A stretch of DNA of 64,000 nucleotides, taken from positions 806,001 through 870,000 of the forward strand of contig JAVHNS010000007.1 of assembly GCA_036872755.1 (NCBI GenBank), given 5' to 3'. The translations under genes and the position numbers were made by a program. The notes beneath the pieces were generated by a model, which saw nothing but the letters and a program-made list of their open reading frames with translations, made no database searches and had not been told where the DNA came from. This DNA comes from Orbilia blumenaviensis. Taxonomy: Eukaryota > Ascomycota > Orbiliomycetes > Orbiliales > Orbiliaceae. Shown one piece after another: positions 1 through 11,356 of this stretch; within the stretch, counting starts at the first letter, position 1; every line of letters starts with the position of its first letter.

Positions 1-3000
1 TTCAATCTTTTAGACTATGGTTCTGTTCAGTGATAGCTAGATTAAGTATCGATCGTCTTGAGGCTTGCTGGCCTTCGGTATCCCTACATATCATGAACCA
101 TTGGACAACTCGCTACACTGAGTTAAAACATTGCCTAGATCTTGAATAGTTTCAGGTCAATTTTGTTTACCAGGACAACTTATTCATAGTAGCATATGAA
201 CCAAAGCAACATCCTTGACACCATACTCCAAGAGCCACGGTTAACCGCTCCATTTTTGATTGGTTTCAACCGTGGATATTATGCATATTCGAAGATTACT
301 TAATTGGCTACCCAACTCATAGATAGATAGGGCTTGTCCGACGCCTATCCCCAACATTCGAACCGTAGACCTAGGTTTTTTATTCGCTCCAGCGCCGTGG
401 CTTAAATGTAATATAAGAGATTAAAAACTCCGATATGCAGTGCGTGCCACGACAGTAACCGACTCTAATATGGTCGTCGTGACGAGAAAATGCCAAAAAC
501 GACCTGCTTAAGCGCTGACGACTGGCTTCTAGGACCTAGGGTCCCCATGAAATATATAAGCTCGATCCTAGTAACTACTTAAGCATTTAGCTAGTGGTTA
601 TTAGTTAATGGTTCGCCTCGGTGCACCCGCTTACGTTGTCTATGATCGGACGCTAAATATCAAATACTCTTGCTCTATGGCTCCGGCTCCGGCAACCCCA
701 TAACCAAGTCGTGTATCCACACGTCGCTCTCAGACAGAAAACCATAGCTGGAGATAATAAGTAATCATCCAGTACATGCTCGCGATCGACGATCCAAGTT
801 GCTCGCTCCCGGCACTAGTCTTAGACCCAAGCAACAATCTATATTGCAAAACGGGGCGACAGGCTTGTATTCCGCCGGGATCGAGTCTATGTTCCGCCTA
901 TGTCGGTCGAGGATACCATGCCGGAGTCACCCGAAGTGTTTACATATTCATTCAGAAACTCTCGCACTGTAACAATAAATAACTAATATTTCCCAGCAAT
1001 CAAATTCAAATATTGAATACGAGCCACGCATATCGACGCCCAATCACGTCTGTGAAGAGACAATGCATCGACAACTAGAGATCAATGCAACCTCTCCACA
1101 AAATGTTTCAAAATCTACCAGGGTCACAAGTGGGAACGTCCGGACGGACACCCAACTACCGTGAGTTATATCCGCCAAACGGGTTAACACTCTCGTCGAG
1201 ATATTCTCCAAGAGATCGAAAAACTACTCGGCTGTCTTCCGAGACAATTTAGGCATTTACGTTTACAAAGGAAGAAAAATTCCCTACGTGTACATATACA
1301 CCGAATCTATTGTTGGTATCTCAACAGATCATGCTTGCCTGGCCTTACACGTACTAACATCCGACTCGCGCTCGAGCGCTCGCCAACGCTCCTTGACACA
1401 GGGCTCCCTAGCCGACCCTAGAAGATGTCTCATATCACGGACCGAAGTGGCCCATCCACAAGTCTCAGCCCGTTTTGTTGTAGCCCACAATTGGTATCCA
1501 GTGGCCAGCTATGTTAGGCAAATCAGCACATACGCCCCATTGCCACGTTAGTAGTGTGCTCCTACATGAAAGCTGAGCCCGAGCTCTTATATCCGTTAGC
1601 AATAGTGAATAAGTCTATAGATAGCCTAATACTGGTCTCGTACACCTAATGCCTTGACCATGTACATGTGTACATACATGTAAACATTGAAGGCCTGTGC
1701 ATTCCTTCACCACGTAATATACTATGCGGCCAGTTGACTATTGCCACAACTCGACACCCGACAGATAGTTATGAACTCAGACATAATTCGATTTCCTACA
1801 ATTCACACGTACGGGCTTGGACGACTACTACTACAAGCCTAGGGTATCATCGGGAATTTTGCCGTATTAATTCAAAAGCGGTATCTGTTCATGTGACAGC
1901 CTTCCCATCACAGAATGAAAATGCGACCCGCTCACGGGCCCACGTCCGTGGCAACCAAACACCCGGGAGGCAATGGCTCGCTAATACCCACCTGCCAAGA
2001 ACAATAAATCGCATAAATGTACCGGTATTTTGGTTCCCAATGCCTTGTACCCATTGTCACGATATAGTATGCTGCACACAGATGGATGGCGTCCAGGCCG
2101 TCCGTAGCACAACATAAAGAGTCATGCGACGGCGGCATCACAAGAGGTATTTACGTAAGTACACGGCTGGATTACAAGGAATATGGATTCTAAACACATA
2201 ATATTAAGTTCGGCTTTATCCTAGTTCTTAGTCTTATAAACACTATAACCATATTCGGCATCGGCTGTATCCCTCCGGAAGAGTTGATAAATGTGTTGAA
2301 ATTGTTGGAAATTCTTCTTGTCGCACAAGAAACCGTCGACAGCAGAAGTCTGCAGATCGATTCATATGCGTTAATGCATTAAATTAAATGTATAAAGTGC
2401 AATTAAGTGATACATCGCAAAAGTGATGCACCAGCAGGCTGATGTAATGCAGAAAACCCCTCGATTTGTTGGGGTATCTGAAGCCAAAGGGCTTTGGTTG
2501 GGGTAATAGCATCGATATTTTTATCCATATTTACGAACATATGCATCATTAGGTATATCGACATTTCGCGACTTTCGTCCTGGCCGGCCTGGGTGTTGGC
2601 AAGTTTCCAGCCTCAAGAAGTGCATATAATTTAAACCAATTACAATATCAAGCTCATGTAACAGTACCTATCTCGAATCATGATGTTAGGGCTTACTGGA
2701 TCAATATTAATGGTGCCAACACGGCTCGCTCGCTCGCCAATTGATAACCTTGACATAACTCGAATTTTGGGATTTCCCGTTACTCGTCGCAGCTGAAAGT
2801 CTGAGCGGCAGCATTGCGCATCAGGTTTCAGAACGAGGGGTTTTAGGGTTACTGGAATCCCAAGAAGACCAAGCTGAGAGATACCCAATCGTTACAATTT
2901 GCTTGTCTAACATCAAAAGGCCCGTGTTGCAAGTTGGGTTCATTTCGGGACCTTCTCCACACTTTTCATACCATCGAAGTCGATAGCCGTGATACATGGT

Positions 3001-3436
3001 GGCTGGGAATCCAAACATCTACCTTTTTTTTTTTGAGACATTGTCAAACTCCAAGCCAACATGAGTTCTCTCTCTCTCAAAGAAGTTTCGTTTCGAACTG
3101 CCTGCAATCGAAACGCCTAAAGCCCCACCGTAGTACCATTTTGCCCAAACGGTGTTGGCCAGTGTTTCCCGGTTTACTTGGTCGCCGAAGATCGGGCGTT
3201 GCCGTCGAATCGGATTTGGTTGTTTTGGTTGTTGGAAGCACCGGTGTCCACGAGACATGCGTCTATAGCCAATTATCTGAGCGCCCGGTATGGTATACGT
3301 ACATACATAAACGCTGGAGCACGGATCTGGGTGCATGGCGACACCAGAAATAAATTTCCTTGTTCGAAATTTGTTGTAAAAATATCACAAAGCAACTCAT
3401 GAAATTGTGTGTGGTGTGGTGGATGTGTTAAGGGAG

Positions 3437-3454
3437 GTGTGTGTGTGTGTGTGT
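3437..3454. repeat. (GT)9 microsatellite
   Basis: Uninterrupted GT dinucleotide run lying between unassigned frames in the gene-poor left flank. It is the first of a series of simple repeats that increase towards the C2H2 gene. Confidence 0.95.
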
Positions 3455-4330
3455 GTCTATAATCTTAGCTCAACAGCTCGAGCTCTGGCTCTGGTTCTCG
3501 GGCGGACGCAATGCCGGGTAAACGCGTTCACGATCTGGGAAATCGTCAAAAACTTGTGTCCTTCATGCATGTAACCGAGCGTATGTACCCGCCCGCTTCG
3601 CCTTATCCCAACGCTGGGTGACATGACATGATCTGCGAAACTTCACCGCCAAGGTGTTGAAGTTCGAAATTGTGAAAATACAAATGTTATCGAGTTGCTT
3701 CCTAATATGCAAAGTGATGGGAATCTAATAGCTGAACCGTGGTCTAGGGCCCAATCCGACTGGCTGAACATGATTTTGTTCTGGCCAAATCGGCGTGAGA
3801 AGCAATCGGGAGGTGGCTGACCTGGTGAACTGTTCACAGCTTGGGACCAATTAGGGGAGAGAGTAATACAATCTCCATAATTACCACCAAAGTCTGAGAC
3901 TTATATTGCTTTTCATTATATTAGCCGAGTTCGTGATTAGATATCGATATCACAAATGTACGTGATCAGCGAAAGGAATATAAACAATGACCCCCCATTT
4001 AGTATGTGAAGGCCAATACCCAGTCTTTACGTCAGCGGGGAGCTCTTAAGATCCTGTTGCTGCACATTTGAACTTGCAGAATTAAAGGTCAGTACCACGT
4101 GGTTATGAAGAGTATAATGGATTGTGTGGTGGCCTGCTAATACATCCAGCACATTGAAGAATTGTTTCCATCACCTGAATCCAAATCGAATCCCAAGACC
4201 TATCACCATTGAAACGTGTCAAGCGTCGCGGCATGCGGACTACTCTGGCGTGCAGATCCCCATCCACGAGCTCCGGATGCAGAGCAATCCGCGGGGCACA
4301 CAAAAGCATTGTTAACGATTGGGATCGATA

Positions 4331-4843
4331 TCACTTGTGTCGGAACATGTCCGTCAAGCACACGCCATGTGTGATCACAGGGTCACGTGTCTCCACGAAA
4401 GGCTGAACGTTGCCTCTTGCCTCCCGCTCGGTAGATCTTAGTCCAGCGGGTATACCCATCTTATCTCGAGGCCCCAGGTTCGACAGCTCATTAACGGTAA
4501 ACGTCCCGGCCCCAGTGTACGAAACAAACGGGGTGTCGTTACATAAGCCACGACGTTGAACGTTTCTGATTTGCAATTGAAAGACGATATACCTCGATCC
4601 TGTCAACGCTGTCCAAGTGTCGATATAATCACTTTTCCCAAGACGGCCTAGCTGCAAATCGATGTGACGAGAGCAGGCATATCGAGCAGCAAGAGGACCC
4701 AGGTCTGTTGCATCGGTCACTTGCCAATGCAATGAAATGCGTCGTAAACGTGGACGCGCATTGATCAAATTTTGGAATTTCGACCAAGATATCTTGAATT
4801 TACGTAGATGATTCTGTATATCATATTTTAGAGAACCCCTCAA
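4331..4843 (-). pseudogene. Weak candidate: relict or hypothetical F-box/LRR-like frame
   Basis: A 170-codon minus-strand frame is the longest in the first 6 kb. A short stretch near residues 28-42 (INARPRLRRISLHWQ) has the Leu/Arg pattern often seen in fungal F-box/leucine-rich proteins. No F-box, repeat series or neighbouring exon could be identified, and the frame ends without a clear continuation. It may be a decayed fragment or a chance frame. Nothing is claimed about function. Confidence 0.2.
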
Positions 4844-6620
4844 TATAGACTTGTAGACAAGTATGTCGAATCCCTTGCCTACTGTACATACCGACCTAGC
4901 TGGTATTTATAGTCTGGGGTTTTTTGTGTGTTGAGATTTTTCTCCCGAAATAGGCAATTCCTTGCGAAAAGTTTAGGCTTGGAACGCTCAAATTCGGAGT
5001 GGCTTCGAACATTTCGGGGTGGTAATACCACGGAATATACTAGGTTTACATATGCAGAGAAGAATACTTTGAGGCTTGTTGAGAGGAATGCTAGTCAGAT
5101 GGCTTGAATTGAAAGTTTGGCAACAGTTGTCACGATGCTTGCTTTGTCCTGATATCGAGAATCTGGCCCACTGGCTAGTGCTAGCACTTCAACATGCAGC
5201 TCTCAAGATAGTAGCTAGTTCTAGCTCGTGACAGGGTGGGCTTTCAACCGAGCCTTGGCTAGATAAAGCTCTGAAGCTCTGAGATGGCAGAGGGGTTCTA
5301 GAGATGCGCGAAATTCTAGTGTCATCCGGGCTGTAGATAATGCCATCCGCGGATCAGCCAACTCTATTGAACTCAATTGATCAAGATCTATCTAAGGCCT
5401 GCCATTGATCAAGATTGCATCGATTGAACGATCAGGCAAGCGTGTTCTTATCAAATCACTCTACATGTCAATTAGATCTACTGGTTGGGACGATATTAGC
5501 ACCCAAAACACCAGATTAGAAAGATATATAGGCAAAATGAAAAGAGGGTGTCTGGGTGCCTGAGATAAGTGGGAGCTACCGGGGTTTCCTCGTAAACCCA
5601 TCGATATCATCTCGAAGTACCTGTACATCCGGTCAAGAAGGAGTGGAAAGGTTGCCAAGGAGCCTGCCAAATGGCACATCACAATGATGAAACTGGGTCG
5701 ACGGCCCACCGCCGCTGTTCCGCTTCCGCAGCCGTAAATCGGGATAGTTTGGAAAATACAATGTCCGTTCAGATGAATGTTTTGAACCAAAAATGGAGGT
5801 ACTTTTCGAACGAAGGAGTCGGTGAGTTTCCAGGGTTAGCATAAGCTTGAGCTACCTGGAGCTAGCTTGGATGGGCCGGACTTGCCCTGTTGGGGGTTAG
5901 TGTGGCATAGCACAGATTGAAAAATTTGTACCTTGCTGAAGCGATGAGAGAAAGATTTTCCATCCTTCGGTTTTTTGCTTGCGACGACGGCGTGATCGAT
6001 ATCATGCTCCCGACCTGGCCTTGCGTTTTAGAGGTCTTGGACCAAAGCGGTAAGGAGGCGGGTCCTGTTTATGAATTCACTTGCATATTGCTGCACGCCT
6101 AGCTCAAACGTGCTGAAGCAGTACATTACATGTACAGTTCATCGATGGGAAGCTCCTTATTATCCACAATTTGGGGATATTCAAAGCGAACATGTAGAGA
6201 GCGAGAGTGAGAGAGATTCGAGTCGATGTGGGACCGTTAATATGGCTACAGATGAGAGACACACACATACCGGAATCATGCCCGAAAGAGGCTTTTCACA
6301 AAAATATCTGCCAGCTGGCTGGTTAAATTTGCGCACACTTCAGGCGAGTTCGAACGTTTCGAAGATACCCGGGCCTCAAGCCGTGGTTTTGGAAGAGGGC
6401 ATCGATATGTAATTGTAATGTGCATACGTCTCACACATTGGTATGAGGTGCACCGGACGGTTGCAAGATATATATCGCACCAACAATCTGGCAACCGGCC
6501 CAACACGGTACCGTTACAAGTGTCAACAGTTCCAAACCGTCGATTCCGGGCGCGCTCTGTTTGTGTGTGATATGGGAACCGGATTTTAGTTCAAGATTTT
6601 CGCAGGAATTCTTCCACCTG

Positions 6621-6641
6621 TTTTTTTTTTTTTTTTTTTTT
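6621..6641. repeat. Poly(T) tract, about 21 nt
   Basis: Uninterrupted run of T. Together with runs at 7533, 14816 and 60280 it is one of several homopolymer tracts of more than 20 nt in the non-coding parts of the window. Confidence 0.95.
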
Positions 6642-7189
6642 CTGCCCTTGCTATCGAATTTCCTTTTGAGTCTGGCTGAATGTCAGATTTCTATGACCGG
6701 TTGGTGTGGTTGAAAATTAATGCCACTAAACCGGTTGTAGACGGTGGCAGCGAACCCTCTCCAGCTTTCTCGACACTATTCCCAGTTGAAACCTGCACAT
6801 GAACGGTCAATCCTGGGCCCGGCTCTCGTCCCCCAGCCCCGCAGCCAGAAAAAGTGGGCCGTCGACAGACCAGCCTTGTTGGTTTCTCGAAGTTCCAGCG
6901 CAAGGAGTGTGATTGGGACCAACCAGGGTCAGAGGTGTGGGTGGTGTGGAGATGATGGATGTTGGCATGGAGGGACTTTTTCGGAGTACCGTGCATCTCC
7001 TTCCTCGGCTGCTTGGGTCGTCGCGCATCCTCCACAGAATGATTAGCGTGTCGGTCCATGGACACGAAAGGGCTGGACGAATGAAGATGGGTCTTTACGT
7101 ATGCCCATTCGAACGCATCGAGTCTCGTGAGGCGCAACCCGAATCGATCGAAGGTCGACGGGGGCATGGCCATGGCCACGGCAGGCAGT

Positions 7190-7205
7190 ACATACATACA
7201 TACAT
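7190..7205. repeat. (ACAT)n microsatellite
   Basis: Tandem CATA/ACAT units, followed by imperfect copies to about 7230. Read as minus-strand protein they yield an artefactual Met/Tyr/Cys-rich frame, so nearby long frames should not be trusted. Confidence 0.9.
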
Positions 7206-7330
7206 GCGTACATCCACATCCATACATACGTTAGGCAAGGCAAGTGTACGATGTATGTACGATGGTATGTTCTCTGTCGACATGTCTGTCCACGATGTCT
7301 GGGCTACAACATGTCTGGATATTGAATTAA

Positions 7331-7358
7331 CACACAAACACACACACGCACACACACA
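7331..7358. repeat. Imperfect (CA)n microsatellite
   Basis: CA dinucleotide run with two interruptions, located 1.5 kb upstream of the C2H2 transcription-factor start. Confidence 0.9.
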
Positions 7359-7532
7359 GAGTACAGAATACAGTGCAAACATATAATACGGAACAGACAT
7401 ATGTACATGTACGTACATTGGAGAGGAGGAGGGGGGAGGGGAGCGAGGGGCAAGGACAATTTCCGGCGAGTTCGAAAACGCTCCGCATGCTTGTGATGCA
7501 TTTTGACTGGAGGTCCGACTGACCAAACAAAC

Positions 7533-7556
7533 AAAAAAAAAAAAAAAAAAAAAAAA
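7533..7556. repeat. Poly(A) tract, about 24 nt
   Basis: Uninterrupted run of A preceded by two AAAC units. No target-site duplication or retroposon body was recognised beside it. Confidence 0.95.
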
Positions 7557-7590
7557 CAATCGGAACCAGAATCGAATCAAGTCGATTGAT

Positions 7591-7610
7591 AGAGAGAGAG
7601 AGAGAGAGAG
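7591..7610. repeat. (AG)10 microsatellite
   Basis: Perfect AG dinucleotide run, 35 nt after the poly(A) tract and about 1.3 kb upstream of the C2H2 gene start. Confidence 0.95.
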
Positions 7611-7888
7611 GGAATCTATATTTCACCTCTCTCTTTTGCAAAGAGTGTGCCCGGTGGGGATGCAGTTGCAGAAGCGGCGGCTAGTCCATACATACATACA
7701 TGATCAGGGAAAGAAAAAAAAAAAAAAGAAGTATACTAAACTCGAGGTGTTCACAAGATAAGTCAATAATGGACGTGCAAGAACAGCGGGACTACCTAGT
7801 ATACTCGGCCAAGTACCATACATTCCCTCTCACACACAGACGGACACACCCCTCCAAGCCAGGGTTCGGGTCATTCGCTGGCTGGGCT

Positions 7889-7923
7889 GTATGTATGTGT
7901 GTGTGTATGTATGTATGTATGTA
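7889..7923. repeat. (GTAT)n/(GT)n compound microsatellite
   Basis: Interleaved GTAT and GT units. It forms part of the repeat-rich stretch 7190-8490 directly upstream of the pyrimidine-rich leader. Confidence 0.95.
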
Positions 7924-8125
7924 GCTGGCTGTGATTCTAGCTATTCCTCTGCATACTCTGGGACATGGGAATACATGGTGTCCGGTGTCTGGCTGTCTCT
8001 GGCTGGCTGGCTGACTGGCGAGGGTGGATGGGGATCGCACATACCCACATCGAGGCCCTCCGCCAATGCATCCCACACCACAACGGGTACATACACCGCC
8101 TAATCCCCCAGAAAAAGAGAGCATG

Positions 8126-8560
8126 CCCCTTTATTCGCCATCCTCCTCCTCCTCCTCGCCCCCTTCCTCTTCCTCTGCTCCTTCCTCCCTTTCATCTTTC
8201 TTTAACCCCCCCAAATCACCCCTCCATCCCTCTTTCTGTTCTCCTTCGATTTTCTTGTTTATTATTCTTTTCCACACCGGAAAAGCTTCATATCCCGCCT
8301 TGTCCCCTCCATTCGTTTCTTGCTGCCCTCTTTCTTCCTGTTCATTTTTTAATCCCCTCCCCCTTTTTCATCCTCTGCCCCACGTTTATACCATACTCTA
8401 TAATACTATTCTACTCCCCTTGATATATCATTTTAACATACTTCTACTTTTCTCTCTCTTCTATCGATCTATCTATCTACCTATCTATCCAACCGTATAT
8501 CCATATATCTCTCCCTCGTCGGCATTATATATCATTACCATCACTGCCCGACATTGTTGA
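8126..8560 (+). promoter_or_regulatory. Pyrimidine-rich tract, probable core promoter/5' leader of the C2H2 gene
   Basis: About 430 nt of strongly C/T-biased sequence on the plus strand, including a TCC repeat at 8141-8157, many CCCC/TTTC blocks and CTAT repeats at 8461-8490. Pyrimidine-rich stretches just upstream of transcription starts are common in filamentous fungi, so this is inferred to be promoter and 5' leader. The actual transcription start cannot be seen from sequence. The ATG of the transcription-factor gene follows at 8886. Confidence 0.55.
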
Positions 8561-8885
8561 GAACAACAAACAAAGGAAGACGAACAAAATAAAAAAAATA
8601 AACACCCACACGGACGACCGCATATTCGCTTGTCGCCTGGAAAGTTTGGTGTCTCATCTCATCTATACACACATACCCCCAAAGACGTCGCACTCGAAAG
8701 ATATTTGCACAACAAGGACGTGAAGGGAACAGAAAAAGAAAAAGGAATGCTATTGCGACACTCTTAATCCGCCACGCCTCCCCAATAAACTTAACATACC
8801 CCTTCGACGATTTCAACATCTGTCTTCTCTTTTCTACGTCCTTTTGCAGGATAAGTAGCAGAAGCGTCGTATATATTCTTCCAAG

Positions 8886-11356
8886 ATGACTGGAGCACAG
8901 ACACAATCCCGCCGGACCAATTTGGTTCAGGAACGTAAATATAAATGTGCATACTGTGCCCGCGCCTTTAGCAGGTCGGAGCACAGGAGTAGACACGAGC
9001 GATCCCGTATGTCACTATCTTCCGTAATCTTTTTTTAACTTCCCGCATAGTCTCGTTTACTGATTGGCTTCCTTCACTAGATACCAAAGAGCGACCTTTC
9101 AAATGTCTTAAGTGTAGAAGCACCTTTGTACGAAGAGATCTATTGCTGCGACATGATAGGACTGTTCACGCCAAAGATGGAGGCATTCCCCTCACAAGTG
9201 AAGGAAAGAGAAAACCACAGGCCAAGACAACAACAGCTTCGGCCCCTCCAGCGAAGAAGACCCGAATTGCCCTTGAGCCAGCCACATTGGAACACTTGGA
9301 AAACAACGATGATCTTGAACAGGCTGCAGCCCTCATTACTGAGCTACAGTACGCTGACTGCAATGCCATTCTCGTCCGACAAGAAGGATCCATGATGGAA
9401 GAAAAGCTAGCCATGGTTACCCACCAAGAACTTCCAGTATTCGACCGTGCTCCATATCCATCGCTCGCCCATGTACCTTGGGAGAGCCCAGCCACTCCAA
9501 GCGATTGTGAACCAATTATGAGATCTGCTAGCCAGACTTCTTATTCCAACTGGGAATCCGAAAACCAGCAAGAATCAATCACAAGCGCCCACCTCTCTCC
9601 AAGGAATTCCTCTTCAAAGGCGTATAATGGCTCTGTTACTGCTCACAGATCTGTATCTCCGTATCCATACCCAACCGGTCCATATCCGGAATCCGTACAG
9701 TCATCTGCCAGTGCTTCGGCCTGCTCTCCACTCGCACCACCTCAAGTCTCTTCGGACGAGGAAAGGACTCAGATACTCGCCAATGTCAGAGACATTGATA
9801 TTGAAGGTACTGTTTCAAACAGCTTCAAGCTTCCAAGTAAAAGTGCCTTGAACCGATATCTCTCTGCGTACTTTAATCTGTTCCACCATCACTTCCCGTT
9901 CCTGCATCCTGCCACTTTTAGGCCAAGCAGAGTTTCTTCGCCATTACTTCTTGCCGTGCTTTCTATCGGCGCTCTGTACACCTTTGAGAGGGAACAGGGA
10001 TGTATGCTTCACGTTGCTTCCAAGATCCTTGCCACAAACTGCCTTAGCCGTGATCAACGCTTTAGCTCGAGAAATTGTCCTCTGTGGAATACCCAAACCA
10101 CTTTGTTGAACATGATCTTTGCTAGCTGGAGTGGAGACGCCTCTGGTTTGGAATGGGCCTGCTCCGTTAAGGGTCTTCTTGTCAATATGGTAGCCGGAGG
10201 CCGTTATGAACTCCAACACAAGCGAGATCAGCGTGGTTCTGAAATCCCTTCTGTTGAGGACTGGATCGAGGAAGAAGGTGCTAAACGAACTTTCTTCTCC
10301 GTCTATAACTTCTTCGGACTCTTGACTATGACATTCAATCACACTCCAGTGATTTGCAACAATGAGCTTGAGTCTCTTTCTCTTCCTTGCTCTGAGTCTC
10401 TCTGGAACCTTGACTATACAGACGAACATGCCTGGAGGGAACAATATGTTACCAGCCCAACTCCATCCTTCAAGGAGGCCCATAACTGTCTGTTCAAGGG
10501 AGAGATCCCACGATACAGCGCATTTGGTGCTAGAATCATGATCAACGCTCTCTTCCTGGAAGTCTGGCAAGTCAAGAGGACTCCTGAAGGTCTCAGCAAT
10601 CTCGTCGCTGAGTACAAAGATAAGCTTCATTCAGCACTCGAAACGTGGCAAAAGTCAGTGGATTACTGCACATCGGAAACGATGATCGTATCCCTGAACG
10701 CTCCGCAAAGAGGGCCTCCTCTGTTGTTCAATGCAATGGCGATGTATCGAGCCACCTGTGCTCGACTCGAAGTCGACTTCATGAGCATCCAAGAGGCCCT
10801 CCGGTATCATGTACCAGAGGAGGTGGCTACTACCATGAAACCCGCTCGTAACTTGATTCCTCGATCACCGGCTATGACGAAGGTCATTCAGCTCTGCTTC
10901 GAGTGTTTCCAGATACCTGCTCTCATGGGTATTAGGCTCTTTGCTAAATCATCAGCGCTGAACTGGAGCCCAGAACATATCCTGTTCGGCTTCGATTTGA
11001 TGCTTATCCTCACTCTGTGGCTTAACCGCCTGGAACAGGAAAGTGCAACTGCCCCGCCAACTCGAGAGGAGGCCGCTATGCTGGAGAAGATCCGGGATCT
11101 CTTTGATGAGGATTCCGTCGAGTGCGGATCCAGACTTAGCGTTGCCGTTTCTCGCATCTGGGGAGGCATGCTTGCTGAGGTTGTCGTTTGGGGTATCACT
11201 CGCGTTATCGGCGAGGCTTTTGATCTCCTCTCTCAGACTCTCTATGACGACGACGAAACTGGTTCGATGACGTCCACCAGCACCACATCTACTACTCCTG
11301 AAGTCTGCTCCCCGGCTGCAGACTACGACGATATGGATGTCGCCGTTGAACACTAA
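8886..11356 (+). CDS. C2H2 zinc-finger / fungal-specific transcription factor
   Basis: Predicted nuclear DNA-binding regulator of 798 residues from two exons (8886-9006 and 9081-11356). The 74-nt intron (GTATGT...CACTAG) interrupts the His codon that completes the first zinc finger. Finger 1 has ligands C21, C24, H37, H41; finger 2 has C49, C52, H65, H70, joined by the linker HTKERPFKC. A Ser/Pro/Tyr-rich linker follows to about residue 285. A Fungal_trans-type helical domain then starts near residue 289 (LPSKSALNRYLSAYFN, then HHFPFLHP) and runs to about 560. The C-terminus is acidic and Ser/Thr-rich, a possible activation region. This two-finger plus Fungal_trans layout is a known ascomycete family regulating metabolism or development; the specific orthologue and target genes are not identifiable here. 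The 5' leader is long and pyrimidine-rich. Confidence 0.93.

Larger units (their letters stand above)
1..8100. other. Gene-poor region, no supportable gene up to the leader of the C2H2 gene
   Basis: No open frame in the first 8.1 kb shows a recognisable domain, a plausible fungal intron chain or conserved composition. The frames present are short and overlap one another on opposite strands, as expected by chance. The first 3 kb is compositionally unremarkable. From about 3.4 kb onward simple repeats accumulate and are listed separately. One 170-codon minus-strand frame at 4331-4843 is given separately as a weak candidate. Confidence 0.6.

Noticed and set aside
6691..7580. Overlapping 100-178 codon frames on both strands just left of the C2H2 gene
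   Set aside because: They are driven by microsatellite translation (Met-Tyr-Cys-Val and His-Thr runs) and overlap each other on opposite strands. No domain or splice logic.
8024..8560. 178-codon Ser/Pro-rich plus-strand frame
   Set aside because: Composition is explained entirely by the C/T-rich tract; another frame of similar length lies in the same stretch. Treated as promoter/leader.
9944..10630. 228-codon minus-strand frame inside the C2H2 gene
   Set aside because: Antisense shadow of the Fungal_trans coding exon, no independent features.
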